A stretch of 38,282 nt of DNA from contig JAUNWH010000003.1 in NCBI GenBank assembly GCA_030540405.1, positions 1 through 38,282 of the forward strand. Reading direction: 5' to 3'. Below are positions 15,227 through 24,097 of the stretch, one piece after another (the stretch's first letter is position 1; every line of letters starts with the position of its first letter). Source of the stretch: Spirochaetales bacterium. Its GTDB lineage: Bacteria > Spirochaetota > Spirochaetia > Treponematales > Treponemataceae. The notes below the pieces were generated by a model that saw only the letters and a program-made list of their open reading frames with translations, did no database searches and was not told the DNA's origin. Made by a program: the position numbers and the translations under genes.

Positions 15227-16282
15227 CTATTCGGAAACTTTGTAGCTTTCAAGAATTTTTGTAAAATAGCTTCTGTTTTTTTGATAGACACTGTCGAATA
15301 TTGTGAGCGTAAGAAGTGAAATTGTGCCGTCTTTGTTTTGCGTGATAATTTTAAAGTCGCGGGTTACGTTTTCTGATTCAGGCTGATAAAAAACATTCAT
15401 CACAGAAATTTTATTTTCGTTTACAGTTATTTTTCTTTGCGGCGCAATTGAATACGACAAGTCTGTGCTTTGGCAAAGGCGGCGCAAAAGTGTGTCCATC
15501 GCATGATTTTTTTGCTCTTCTGGAACTGCCATTGTTGTCATTGAAAGAATTGCAAAATCCTCAAGCAACCACAAGTTTTCCATTGACTGCTTCCACATTG
15601 TGTCCAGTGTGATTTTTTGTAAGCCGAACTCTGCCGCGGTTTCTTGCGATTTTGTTTTCTTAAAGCTGCGTTTTTTGTCTTTTGGAAGTCCTTCAATTCC
15701 TTTGAAAAGTGAAAAGCTTTCGTCAGTTGAAGACACAAGATGACCTGCTGTTTCCATTGAAAAAATGCCTTGTCCGTTAGCTTCTTTTATTTCTTCAATG
15801 TTGAAAATCGGAACATAAGGATTGAACAGAATGTTTACGTTTCCGCCGAACTGATGAAAATCCTGCTGGCTGTTGATTTTTTTGCATGAGTCAAGAATTT
15901 CTTTTTGTCTGCGCGAAGTGAATTCGTAAAACAAGTCGTGCAGGTAGTTTATGATTTCTGTGTCTTGCTCGGAAGTTGCTCCCTGAATTTTTTCACCTGT
16001 AAATTCCATTCCGGCTTTTGATTCAGGATTTACAGAAACATAAATTGTTATGTCCTTTTCCGGCGTGCTGTTTTTTTCATCAGCAGGAGAATAAAAGCGT
16101 GCGGCGTAAGTGCTTTCATTGTAAAAAAGAAATCCGACAATGGCTTCATTTTTAAAGCTTCTGTCTCTGTAGTAAACGTATTCCCCGGAAGTGTCGGGAA
16201 TATACTGCTTTGTTCCCGGAAGAGAAAATGCAGAGAATGATGCAATAAAAATAAATGTCAAAGCCAGAGTTATTCTTTTCAA
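15227..16282 (-). CDS. Exported protein of unknown function
   Basis: A 351-aa protein with a clear signal peptide (KRITLALTFIFIASFSAFS) and no lipobox cysteine, so probably periplasmic. I do not recognise a domain. The mature part is rich in polar and aromatic residues and has alternating strand-like stretches (FKNEAIVGFLFYNESTYAAR, DITIYVSVNPES). The start is a TTG at 16282 with AGGA 7 bases upstream; no ATG gives the signal peptide. It lies 23 bases after proS and is probably co-transcribed with it. It may be a lineage-specific Treponema protein. Confidence 0.75.
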   Translation of the reverse strand: MKRITLALTFIFIASFSAFSLPGTKQYIPDTSGEYVYYRDRSFKNEAIVGFLFYNESTYAARFYSPADEKNSTPEKDITIYVSVNPESKAGMEFTGEKIQGATSEQDTEIINYLHDLFYEFTSRRQKEILDSCKKINSQQDFHQFGGNVNILFNPYVPIFNIEEIKEANGQGIFSMETAGHLVSSTDESFSLFKGIEGLPKDKKRSFKKTKSQETAAEFGLQKITLDTMWKQSMENLWLLEDFAILSMTTMAVPEEQKNHAMDTLLRRLCQSTDLSYSIAPQRKITVNENKISVMNVFYQPESENVTRDFKIITQNKDGTISLLTLTIFDSVYQKNRSYFTKILESYKVSE

Positions 16283-16305
16283 TGTTTTTTCCTTTGTATC
16301 AGTTT

Positions 16306-18117
16306 TTATGAATTCAATTTGTCGAATTCAGCCTTTACAATTTCACTAACTTTTGCAGCGGCGTTTTCAAGCGGAACAAGTTCTGCCTGCTCGCTTGATC
16401 TCATTTTTATTTCCACGTTCGGAAGATTTTTGTCTCCAACTGTAATTCTTACCGGGAACCCAATTAAATCCATGTCGTTGAATTTTACACCAGGACGTTC
16501 ATCGCGGTCGTCAAGCAAAACTTCAACACCAGCTTTTAGAAGCTCATCATAAATTCTGTCTGCCGCTTCTTTCATTGCTCCGGTGTATTTTATGGGAACA
16601 ATTGCAACTTGATAAGGCGCAGTTGACATCGGCCAGATAATTCCGCGGTCGTCATGGAAGGATTCAATAATTGAAGCAAGCACGCGGTCAACTCCGATTC
16701 CGTAGCAGCCCATGGTTGGAACAGCGGACTTTCCGTTTTTGTCAAGGTAAGTTACGTTCATTGACTCTGTGTATTTTTTTCCAAGCTTGAAAATGTGTCC
16801 AAGCTCGTTTCCTTTTGTTGTGTAGAATGGCTTTCCGCAGACAGGGCAGATATCTCCGGCTTTTGCAGTTCTAAGGTCGGCTGTTTTCCATGCTGAAAAA
16901 TCTCTGCCGTATTCAACGTGGACAAAATGCGTGTCGGCTTTGTTTGCTCCCACAAGGAAGTCGTGCATATCAAGCACAGAATTATCTGCGATTACTGGTA
17001 CGTTTGAAAGGTTTATAGGACCTGCGAATCCGACTGGTGCACCTGTGATTTTTGTGTCTTCTTCGGCGGTTGCAAGTTCTACTTCCGACGCTTTTAAGAA
17101 TCCTGCAAGTTTTGCTTCGTTTATGTCAAGGTCGCCTCTTATGCAGACAGCAACAAAGACTTCTGGATAAAATTTTATGTTTCCTTCTGTAACTGTCTTT
17201 AAATTTTTACAGCAGTCAAGTTCGCTAAGATCAAGGCAGACATTTGTGGCTTTGTAAATCAAAGTCTTTAAAAGCTGATGCTTTGAGCATTTTAAATATT
17301 TTTCCAAGTCGTCAATTGTTCCAACATTTGGAGTGCTGATTGGCTCGTATTTTTTTTCTGTTGCCTTTAAAGGATTTCCGTCTATGTCAACTGGAACGTC
17401 TTTTGCGCATGAAGCTTTTTCAACATTCGCCGCATATCCGCATTTGCACAAAATAAGCGTGTCGTCTCCGATTTCACTTTCAACCATGAATTCTTCTGAG
17501 CCGCTTCCGCCCATTGCGCCTGTGTCCGCTTTTACAGTTATTACATTCAGCCCGAGCCGCTTGAAAATTCTAAGATATGCTTTTGCGTAAGCTTGATATG
17601 ACTGGTCAAGGGACTCATCATCGGCATTGAGAGTGTATCCGTCCATCATGTTGAATTCACGGCCGCGCATAACTCCGTATCTAGGGCGAATTTCATCTCT
17701 GTATTTTGTGTTTATCTGATAGCAGTTGATTGGAAGCTGCTTGTAGCTTGTAAGTCCCTGTCGCATAACTGCTGTGTATGCTTCTTCGGCAGTTGGGCTT
17801 ACAACCATGTCCTGCTGCTGGCGATTCTGCGCCTTGAGCATTTGAGGTCCCATTGTTTCCCAACGTCCGCTTTCTTTCCAGATGTCTCCGGGAACAATTA
17901 CAGTTGGCTTAAATTCCATTGCGCCCGAAGCTTCAATTTCTTCCTTGATGATTTTTTCAAGTTTTCTGTATGCTCTTAAACCGAGCGGCATATATGTGTA
18001 AAGTCCGTTTCCGAGTTTTCTGATTAAGTCGGCGCGCATCATAAGCTGATGGCTAGAAATAATTGCTTCTGAAGGAGAATCACGAAGCGTCCTGAATGGA
18101 ATTTGTGAAGTTTTCAT
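16306..18117 (-). CDS. proS: Prolyl-tRNA synthetase
   Basis: Class II aminoacyl-tRNA synthetase (603 aa) that charges tRNA-Pro. Bacterial-type layout: motif 1 region (LIRKLGNGLYTYMPLGLRAYRK), motif 2 (YRDEIRPRYGVMRGREFNMMDGY, here with both Arg and the Glu), an editing domain inserted at about residues 230-390, motif 3 (GCYGIGVDRVLASIIE) and the anticodon-binding domain (YQVAIVPIKYTG to the end). The insert has an extra CKCGYAANVEKASC and a CPVCGKPFY pair that look metal-binding. Upstream sequence suggests a leaderless mRNA. The gene is divergent from fliS. Confidence 0.97.
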   Translation of the reverse strand: MKTSQIPFRTLRDSPSEAIISSHQLMMRADLIRKLGNGLYTYMPLGLRAYRKLEKIIKEEIEASGAMEFKPTVIVPGDIWKESGRWETMGPQMLKAQNRQQQDMVVSPTAEEAYTAVMRQGLTSYKQLPINCYQINTKYRDEIRPRYGVMRGREFNMMDGYTLNADDESLDQSYQAYAKAYLRIFKRLGLNVITVKADTGAMGGSGSEEFMVESEIGDDTLILCKCGYAANVEKASCAKDVPVDIDGNPLKATEKKYEPISTPNVGTIDDLEKYLKCSKHQLLKTLIYKATNVCLDLSELDCCKNLKTVTEGNIKFYPEVFVAVCIRGDLDINEAKLAGFLKASEVELATAEEDTKITGAPVGFAGPINLSNVPVIADNSVLDMHDFLVGANKADTHFVHVEYGRDFSAWKTADLRTAKAGDICPVCGKPFYTTKGNELGHIFKLGKKYTESMNVTYLDKNGKSAVPTMGCYGIGVDRVLASIIESFHDDRGIIWPMSTAPYQVAIVPIKYTGAMKEAADRIYDELLKAGVEVLLDDRDERPGVKFNDMDLIGFPVRITVGDKNLPNVEIKMRSSEQAELVPLENAAAKVSEIVKAEFDKLNS

Positions 18118-18125
18118 AATCGGAT

Positions 18126-18154
18126 ATTTTAGTGAAATTCAAGCCTATGTTCAA
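18126..18154 (-). promoter_or_regulatory. Predicted leaderless promoter of proS
   Basis: On the minus strand TTGAAC (18154-18149), 17 bases, TAAAAT (18131-18126), then 8 bases to the ATG at 18117. No Shine-Dalgarno is present. Confidence 0.6.
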
Positions 18155-18188
18155 TATTTTGTCTTCTATAAAATACGTGCTGTTTTGC

Positions 18189-18215
18189 TAAAGTCATTTT
18201 CTAAAATTCCGATAA
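18189..18215 (+). promoter_or_regulatory. Sigma-28 (FliA) type promoter of fliS
   Basis: TAAAGTCA (18189-18196), 11 bases, TCCGATAA (18208-18215). This is very close to the flagellar sigma-28 consensus TAAAGTTT-N11-GCCGATAA, with the exact spacing. It is followed by a leader of about 50 nt with a strong GGGAGG ribosome site, so fliS is probably a late flagellar gene. Confidence 0.8.
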
Positions 18216-18270
18216 TCGAAAGTAGCAGTCTTGTTTTTGCAGAGCGGAAGCAAAACTGTGGGAGGAAAAA

Positions 18271-18729
18271 ATGGCGTATGGAAGCAATCCTTATGGCGGG
18301 TTCAGCGCTTACCGTGAAATCGGAGTAAAAACTGCCAGCCAAGGAAAACTTGTTGTAATGCTTTATGACGGTGCTGTTTCAAATTTGGAAAAAGCGATTG
18401 CCCTGATTTCTGAAGACGGAAAAATTGCTCCAAGCAGCATTGAAAATTTTGGAAACTATCTGCAGAAAGTTATGGACATAATCACGGAACTTGAAGTGAG
18501 CCTTAACATGGAACAGGGCGGCGAAATTGCAAAAAATCTTATGTCGCTTTACGTTTTTTTTAACAAGCAGATTCTGGATTCCACGATAAGCCATGACAAG
18601 AAAAAGCTTTCGTTTGTGCGCGATATGCTTTCCCAGCTTCAGGATTCTTGGATTTCAGCTTCAAACAGCACTGCAAATGCCCAGACAAAAATTCCTGGTG
18701 CCGCGCCGTCGCTTAACATAACAGGATAA
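18271..18729 (+). CDS. fliS: Flagellar export chaperone FliS
   Basis: A 152-aa helical chaperone that binds flagellin in the cytoplasm and keeps it unfolded for export. Family signals: YREIGVKTASQGKLVVMLYDGAVSNL at the N-terminus, split here as VKTASQGKLVVMLYDGA, the central LEVSLNMEQGGEIAKNLMSLY (equivalent to the LNxxxGGexAxNLxxLY motif) and VRDMLSQLQDSW. The ATG has GGAGG 5 bases upstream. It is controlled by a sigma-28 type promoter and followed 57 bases later by a FlgN-like gene. Confidence 0.95.
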   Translation: MAYGSNPYGGFSAYREIGVKTASQGKLVVMLYDGAVSNLEKAIALISEDGKIAPSSIENFGNYLQKVMDIITELEVSLNMEQGGEIAKNLMSLYVFFNKQILDSTISHDKKKLSFVRDMLSQLQDSWISASNSTANAQTKIPGAAPSLNITG

Positions 18730-18786
18730 TTTTAGCTGCAAGTTTGCTTTTAATTTGCTGAATTATTTTTGATGCGGAGAAATTTT

Positions 18787-19275
18787 ATGGAACAAAAAAT
18801 TAGTAAAGAAGAACTTGATGAGCGTGTTGCGATTCTGAAAAAATTCAAAATGCTTCTTGAGCAGCAAAGAAAAAAATTCCAGGAATATTTAAAAGTTCTG
18901 GAAGCCCAGGAAAATAAAATTTCAGAAGAAGATTCTGATTCCTTGATTGCGCACAGTGAGCTTGAGGCGCAGATTGTTCAGGGAATCGGCTCGTTGCAGA
19001 AAGTGATTGTTCCAATGCAGGAACTTTACAATAAATCTGGAGCGGCTTTTTATAATCCAAAGGAAGCTTTGCCGGTTTCGCAGATTCAAGATGATTTGTC
19101 CAAGCTTCAAAGCCAAGTTCTTGCGCAGAATGAAAAAAACCGTTCGCTTTTAAAAGTTAGAATGGTTCAGCTGAAAAAGCAAATTTCAGAATTTAGAAAT
19201 CCGTACCGTTCTTTGAATTCAATCTATGCGCAGAAATCTTCTTCGTCTGGAACAAGAATTCAAATTGAAGTTTAA
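18787..19275 (+). CDS. FlgN-like flagellar chaperone
   Basis: A 162-aa, almost wholly helical protein rich in Lys, Gln and Glu, with a long N-terminal coiled coil (LDERVAILKKFKMLLEQQRK) and a C-terminal helix ending in an N/S-rich stretch. Its size, fold prediction and place after fliS fit FlgN, the chaperone for the hook-filament junction proteins. Sequence motifs in this family are weak, so the call rests mainly on context. An earlier in-frame TTG at 18769 exists; the ATG at 18787 is chosen for its GGAG 7 bases upstream. Confidence 0.68.
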   Translation: MEQKISKEELDERVAILKKFKMLLEQQRKKFQEYLKVLEAQENKISEEDSDSLIAHSELEAQIVQGIGSLQKVIVPMQELYNKSGAAFYNPKEALPVSQIQDDLSKLQSQVLAQNEKNRSLLKVRMVQLKKQISEFRNPYRSLNSIYAQKSSSSGTRIQIEV

Positions 19276-19296
19276 CTTTTTATAAAGAGAAAAATT

Positions 19297-19920
19297 ATGT
19301 CGGCAACAAAAAGAATTACCAAAAACATGATAGTTGATGCTGCCTTGGAAATTTTCCGGGCGGAAGGATTTGAAGCTGTTACATCTCGCCGCATTGCGCT
19401 TAGGCTTGGATGTTCTACGCAGCCGATTTATTTTGAATACAAAAACATGGACGAGCTTAAAGACGATATTATAAAAAAAGTCGTTGAGCATCTTTATGCT
19501 CTTTTTGGTTCTGTGGATGGCGACTCTGATGAATTTGTTTACCGCTCATACGGTCTTGCATTTTTGAAATTTGTACAGACCGATCCTTTTGTCTTTAGAC
19601 AGATTTATACTGTAGACGGAAAGATCGGAAGACAAGTTGACGACCTTTGGATGCCTAAAGGTCTTGAAATTCTTGAAAATAAATACGGTTACAAAAAAGA
19701 AACAGCGATTGCAATCAATAACATGGCGTCTTGTTCATTGATGGGAATGGCGGTCTTTATTAGTTCAGGCTATAGAAAAACTTCAGAAGAGGAAATTCTA
19801 AAAAGCCTTGAAATTCTTTTTGCTTCTGTTTGCGCTGTTTATGGTCCGCCTCCAAAACTTATGAAAATTGAAAAATTCAGAACTCACTTTGAACAGCTTA
19901 TGGCAAGCTTTAAAAAATAG
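19297..19920 (+). CDS. TetR-family transcriptional regulator
   Basis: A 207-aa repressor-type protein. The N-terminal helix-turn-helix is clear: ITKNMIVDAALEIFRAEGFE, then TSRRIALRLGCSTQPIYFEY and KNMDELKDDI. The C-terminal ligand domain (about residues 60-207) is variable. In it, RIALRLGCSTQPIYFEYKN is the recognition region. It lies 21 bases after the FlgN-like gene and may be co-transcribed with the flagellar genes. No operator was identified; the target and ligand are unknown. Confidence 0.88.
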   Translation: MSATKRITKNMIVDAALEIFRAEGFEAVTSRRIALRLGCSTQPIYFEYKNMDELKDDIIKKVVEHLYALFGSVDGDSDEFVYRSYGLAFLKFVQTDPFVFRQIYTVDGKIGRQVDDLWMPKGLEILENKYGYKKETAIAINNMASCSLMGMAVFISSGYRKTSEEEILKSLEILFASVCAVYGPPPKLMKIEKFRTHFEQLMASFKK

Positions 19921-19944
19921 AAATCCAACTGGATTTTTCTTGCA

Positions 19945-19973
19945 TTGAAGAATTTTATTTTATACATTAAAAT
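19945..19973 (+). promoter_or_regulatory. Predicted leaderless promoter of parE
   Basis: TTGAAG (19945-19950), 17 bases, TAAAAT (19968-19973), then 8 bases to the ATG at 19982. No Shine-Dalgarno is present. Confidence 0.6.
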
Positions 19974-19981
19974 AGAGCGTT

Positions 19982-22087
19982 ATGGGTGGAAAAACTGAAA
20001 AAAAAACTTCGGCAGTAAAAAAAACATCTGCAAAAATTTCAAAGGCATCTAAGCCTGAGCCAAAACAAAAAACTTCAAAGACAGCGGCAAAAACTGAAGC
20101 AAAGACTGCAAAAACAACAACAGCAGTAAAAAAATCCGCTGCAAAAGAAAAAGTTTCCGCAAAGAAAATTCCTGCATTAAAAAAATCAGAAATAAAAAAA
20201 GAGACAAACGTTGTTTCAAAAACTCCTGACGTTTCTGTTGTAAAAGCTTCCACAAAGCCAGTCGCCTTAAAAAGCAAAGACTACGGCGATGACAAAATTA
20301 TTCACCTTGACGCGCTTGAGCATATCCGCTTGCGTTCTGGAATGTATATTGGTCGTTTGGGCGACGGTTCAAATCAGAATGACGGAATTTATATTTTGCT
20401 AAAGGAAGTTGTTGACAATGCCATTGATGAATTTATCATGGGCTTTGGCAAAAAGATTGAAATCGAAGTAAAAGACAACCGTGTAAAAGTGCGCGACTAT
20501 GGACGTGGAATTCCGCTTGGAAAAGTTGTTGAATGCGTTTCAGAAATTAATACCGGCGCAAAATACAATGACGATGTTTTTCAGTTTTCAGTTGGAATGA
20601 ACGGGGTCGGAACAAAAGCCGTAAATGCGCTCTCTTCTTATTTCCGCGTAGTTTCTGTTCGTGCAGGTCAATGTGCAGAAGCTATTTTTGAGCAAGGAAA
20701 ACTTGTAAGCCAGCGTTCTGGAAATTTAAAGCAAAAGCAACCGGACGGAACTTATTTTGAATTTGTTCCTGATGAAGCGATTTTTGGAAAATACAATTTC
20801 AACATGGAATTTGTTGAAAAGCGAATTTGGAATTACGCTTATTTAAATGCAGGACTTACTTTAAAACTTAATGGTCAGGAATACAAAAGCGACAACGGAC
20901 TTTTCGATTTGCTTAACAAGGAAATTGAAGGAACTTCGCTTTATGCAATAGGAAGCTATCAGGGCGAGCGGTTGAAGTTTGCTTTTACGCACACAAATAG
21001 CTACGGTGAAAATTATTTTTCATTTGTAAACGGCCAGTACACTGCGGACGGCGGAACTCATCTTGCGGCTTTTAAAGAAGGATTTGTAAAAGGAATAAAT
21101 GATTTTTACGGAACTTCATATAAAAGCGAAGACATACGCGAAGGAATGGCGGCTGCAGTTCTTGTAAAAGTCAAGGATCCTGTTTTTGAAAGCCAGACAA
21201 AAAACAAGCTTGGCAATACAGATATTCGCCAGTGGATTGTTTCAGAAACCCAAAGCGGACTTGATGACTGGCTGCATCACAATCCTGAAGCTGCAAAAAA
21301 AATTCAGGAAAAAATTCAGGCGAACGAAAAACTCCGTACAGAACTTAGCGCGGTAAAAAAAGAAGCTAAGGAAGCCGCAAGAAAAATCAGCATAAGAATT
21401 CCTAAATTAAAAGATTGCCGTTTTCACATTCAGGATGGCGCAAAAGGCGAAAACAGCATGATTTTTATAACAGAGGGAGATTCTGCTTCCGGCACGATGA
21501 CGCATTCCCGCAACGCTGATTATCAGGCAATTTTTAGTTTGCGCGGAAAGCCTGAAAATATGTACGGAAAAAAACAAAGTGAAATTTATAAAAATGACGA
21601 GCTTTACCAGCTGATGATGGCGCTTGGAATTGAGCAGGATGTTGAAAATTTAAAATATTCAAAAATTGTAATTGCAACCGATGCTGATAATGACGGCTTT
21701 CATATTAGAAATCTTGTAATGACATTTTTCCTTGGATATTTTGAAGAGCTTGTAACTTCCGGCAGAATTTTTATTTTGGAAACTCCGCTTTTCCGTGTAA
21801 GAAATAAAAAAGAAAATATTTACTGCTACAGCGAAGAGGAGCGAGACAAAGCACAGAAAAAACTTGGGACTTCTGCGGAAACAACACGATTCAAAGGACT
21901 TGGAGAAATCAGTCCGTCGGAATTTAAAGATTTTATTTCGCCTGAAACAATTCACCTTACGCCTGTTGAAATAAGCCAGCTTAAAATGGTACCAAAACTT
22001 CTTTCATTCTACATGGGAAAAAATACGCCGGAGCGAAGGGCTTTTATTGAAAAACATTTGCTTAGCAATGCTGACATCGATGCATGA
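19982..22087 (+). CDS. parE: Type IIA topoisomerase subunit B (topoisomerase IV ParE-like) with basic tail
   Basis: A 701-aa ATPase subunit. Residues 1-100 form a Lys/Ala/Thr/Ser-rich, probably disordered tail like histone H1-type bacterial proteins. The GHKL ATPase follows (EVVDNAIDE at 142-150, RDYGRGIP, GMNGVGTKAVNAL), then the transducer domain and TOPRIM (FITEGDSASG near 497, DADNDG near 566). The C-terminus has TTRFKGLGEISPSEFKDFI. ParE rather than GyrB is favoured by the neighbouring ParC-like partner without a GyrA box. It decatenates or relaxes DNA with ATP. The ParC gene begins 10 bases later. Confidence 0.9.
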   Translation: MGGKTEKKTSAVKKTSAKISKASKPEPKQKTSKTAAKTEAKTAKTTTAVKKSAAKEKVSAKKIPALKKSEIKKETNVVSKTPDVSVVKASTKPVALKSKDYGDDKIIHLDALEHIRLRSGMYIGRLGDGSNQNDGIYILLKEVVDNAIDEFIMGFGKKIEIEVKDNRVKVRDYGRGIPLGKVVECVSEINTGAKYNDDVFQFSVGMNGVGTKAVNALSSYFRVVSVRAGQCAEAIFEQGKLVSQRSGNLKQKQPDGTYFEFVPDEAIFGKYNFNMEFVEKRIWNYAYLNAGLTLKLNGQEYKSDNGLFDLLNKEIEGTSLYAIGSYQGERLKFAFTHTNSYGENYFSFVNGQYTADGGTHLAAFKEGFVKGINDFYGTSYKSEDIREGMAAAVLVKVKDPVFESQTKNKLGNTDIRQWIVSETQSGLDDWLHHNPEAAKKIQEKIQANEKLRTELSAVKKEAKEAARKISIRIPKLKDCRFHIQDGAKGENSMIFITEGDSASGTMTHSRNADYQAIFSLRGKPENMYGKKQSEIYKNDELYQLMMALGIEQDVENLKYSKIVIATDADNDGFHIRNLVMTFFLGYFEELVTSGRIFILETPLFRVRNKKENIYCYSEEERDKAQKKLGTSAETTRFKGLGEISPSEFKDFISPETIHLTPVEISQLKMVPKLLSFYMGKNTPERRAFIEKHLLSNADIDA

Positions 22088-22097
22088 GGATTTTTAA

Positions 22098-24077
22098 ATG
22101 GCATTTGTAAAAAATTTATTCGACAAGAATTTTATAGAATATGCAAGCTACGTTATACGCGACCGTGCGATTCCAGATTTGGAAGACGGACTTAAGCCTG
22201 TTCAGCGCAGAATAATGCATACACTTTTTAACATTGACGACGGAAGAATGCACAAGGTTGCAAGCGTTGTAGGCGACTGCATGAAATTTCATCCGCATGG
22301 AGATGCTTCAATTGGAGCGGCGTTAGTTGTTCTTGCAAACAAAGAAATTTTTATCCAGCGTCAGGGAAACTTCGGAAACCTTTACACTGGCGACACAGCT
22401 TCTGCTTCCCGTTATATTGAATGCTGCGTTCATCCTCTGGCGAAAAAATTTTTGTATAATCCAAATATTACGGAATATGTTCCAAGTTACGACGGACGAA
22501 GCAAAGAGCCTGTTGCTTTCCGTGCAAAAATTCCGGTTGTTCTTCTTGGCGGAGCGGAAGGAATTGCAGTCGGAATGTCCACAAAAATTCTTCCGTACAA
22601 TATAAAGGAAGTTCTTGATGCTGAAATAAAAGCTTTGCGTGGCGATCCGTTTGAAATCTATCCTGACTCTCCGACTGGCGGTTTGATGGATGTAAGCAAT
22701 TACAATGATGGAAACGGAAAGATAATTACACGCGCAAAATTTGATTTGAGCGATGAAAAGAAGATTGTTATAACGGAACTTCCTCTTGAAACAACTTCCA
22801 AAGATTTGCTTGATTCAATTGATGCGGCTTATAAAGCTGGAAAAATAAAAATAAGTTCAGTTGAAGATTTTACAACTGACCACTGTAATATTGAAATAAA
22901 ACTTCCGCGCGGCGTTTATTCCAAAGATGTAGAAAAAGCTTTGTATGCGTACACTTCTTGCGAAAAATCAATTGCCTGCCAGATGCTTGTTATAAAAGAC
23001 AATATGCCGGTGGCAATGACAGCTACAGAAATTATAAAATATTACGCAAAAAAACTTACCGGCATTATAAAAGACGAGCTTGAATTTGAACGCGGCTCTT
23101 TGTCAGAAGAACTGCATCAGCGCACGCTTGAACGCATTTTTATTGAAGAGCGGATTTACAAATCCATTGAGCAAATGAAAACTGCGGAAGCTGTAAACAA
23201 AGCTGTTAAAGACGGATTTGTTCCTTTTAAAGATGAGCTTATTAGAGATGTTACGGACGAAGATGTTGAAAAGCTTTTGAAAATTCCAATCAGGAGAATT
23301 TCACTTTTTGACATAAATAAAAACCGAGATCAGGTAAAAGCCATCAATGAACGTTTAAAGGAAATTGCGCGTCGGCTAAAGCATTTGACTGATTGCGCTG
23401 TTGAATATCTTGGCGGAATTCTTGATGAGCTTAAGAAATTTTCCGCGCTAGACCCAAAGCAGGATCACACGGCAATAAGCCCTGCGCTTCTTGAACGTCA
23501 GACAAAAATAACTTCATTTTCTGCAGTTGATGTAAAGCAGATTGTTCAGCGGGACACTCCGTTGCGTTATGACGAAAAAGGCTACCTTGGAACTTCTGTT
23601 AATGGCGGAAGAGAAATTTTAAAAGTTACGCCTTTTGACAGAATTCTCATTGTGCGCAAGAGCGGACTTTGGAGCGTTTGCGATGTGCCGGACAAGCTTT
23701 TTGTTGATTCTGGAATTTGGTTTTGCAATTATGCGGACAAAGATATTATAAGCAAAATTCTTTTTACAATAATTTACCGTGATCCAAAAACAAAATACTG
23801 CTTTATAAAACGCTGCCGAATTTCCGGCTGGATTATGAACCGCGATTACAGTTTTGTGCCGGACGGAATGGAAGTTCTTCACGTTGATACAAGAGCTAAA
23901 TTTAAATTCGCTTTGAATTACACAAAAAAGCCTCGTGTAAAAATCACAGTTCAAGAATTTAAAGCGCAGGATTTTGAAGAAAAAGGCTTGAAGACTAACG
24001 GAATCCGGCTTGAGTCCAAAGAAGTTGATTCTATAAAAGTTGAAGATTCAGGTTTGCAGACAAAACTTGATTTATAA
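22098..24077 (+). CDS. parC: Type IIA topoisomerase subunit A (topoisomerase IV ParC-like)
   Basis: A 659-aa DNA-cleaving subunit. The winged-helix core has YASYVIRDRAIPDLEDGLKP and HPHGDASIG, and the catalytic tyrosine is Tyr106 in ASASRYIEC. The coiled-coil gate (about residues 330-430) is followed by a short, diverged C-terminal domain. No GyrA box (QRRGGKG) is seen; the nearest strand motif is QRDTPLRYDEKGYLG. This argues for topoisomerase IV over gyrase. It is shorter than E. coli ParC (about 750 aa). GAGG lies 8 bases before the ATG. Confidence 0.9.
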   Translation: MAFVKNLFDKNFIEYASYVIRDRAIPDLEDGLKPVQRRIMHTLFNIDDGRMHKVASVVGDCMKFHPHGDASIGAALVVLANKEIFIQRQGNFGNLYTGDTASASRYIECCVHPLAKKFLYNPNITEYVPSYDGRSKEPVAFRAKIPVVLLGGAEGIAVGMSTKILPYNIKEVLDAEIKALRGDPFEIYPDSPTGGLMDVSNYNDGNGKIITRAKFDLSDEKKIVITELPLETTSKDLLDSIDAAYKAGKIKISSVEDFTTDHCNIEIKLPRGVYSKDVEKALYAYTSCEKSIACQMLVIKDNMPVAMTATEIIKYYAKKLTGIIKDELEFERGSLSEELHQRTLERIFIEERIYKSIEQMKTAEAVNKAVKDGFVPFKDELIRDVTDEDVEKLLKIPIRRISLFDINKNRDQVKAINERLKEIARRLKHLTDCAVEYLGGILDELKKFSALDPKQDHTAISPALLERQTKITSFSAVDVKQIVQRDTPLRYDEKGYLGTSVNGGREILKVTPFDRILIVRKSGLWSVCDVPDKLFVDSGIWFCNYADKDIISKILFTIIYRDPKTKYCFIKRCRISGWIMNRDYSFVPDGMEVLHVDTRAKFKFALNYTKKPRVKITVQEFKAQDFEEKGLKTNGIRLESKEVDSIKVEDSGLQTKLDL

Positions 24078-24097
24078 AATAAAACAGGAACAAAAAA

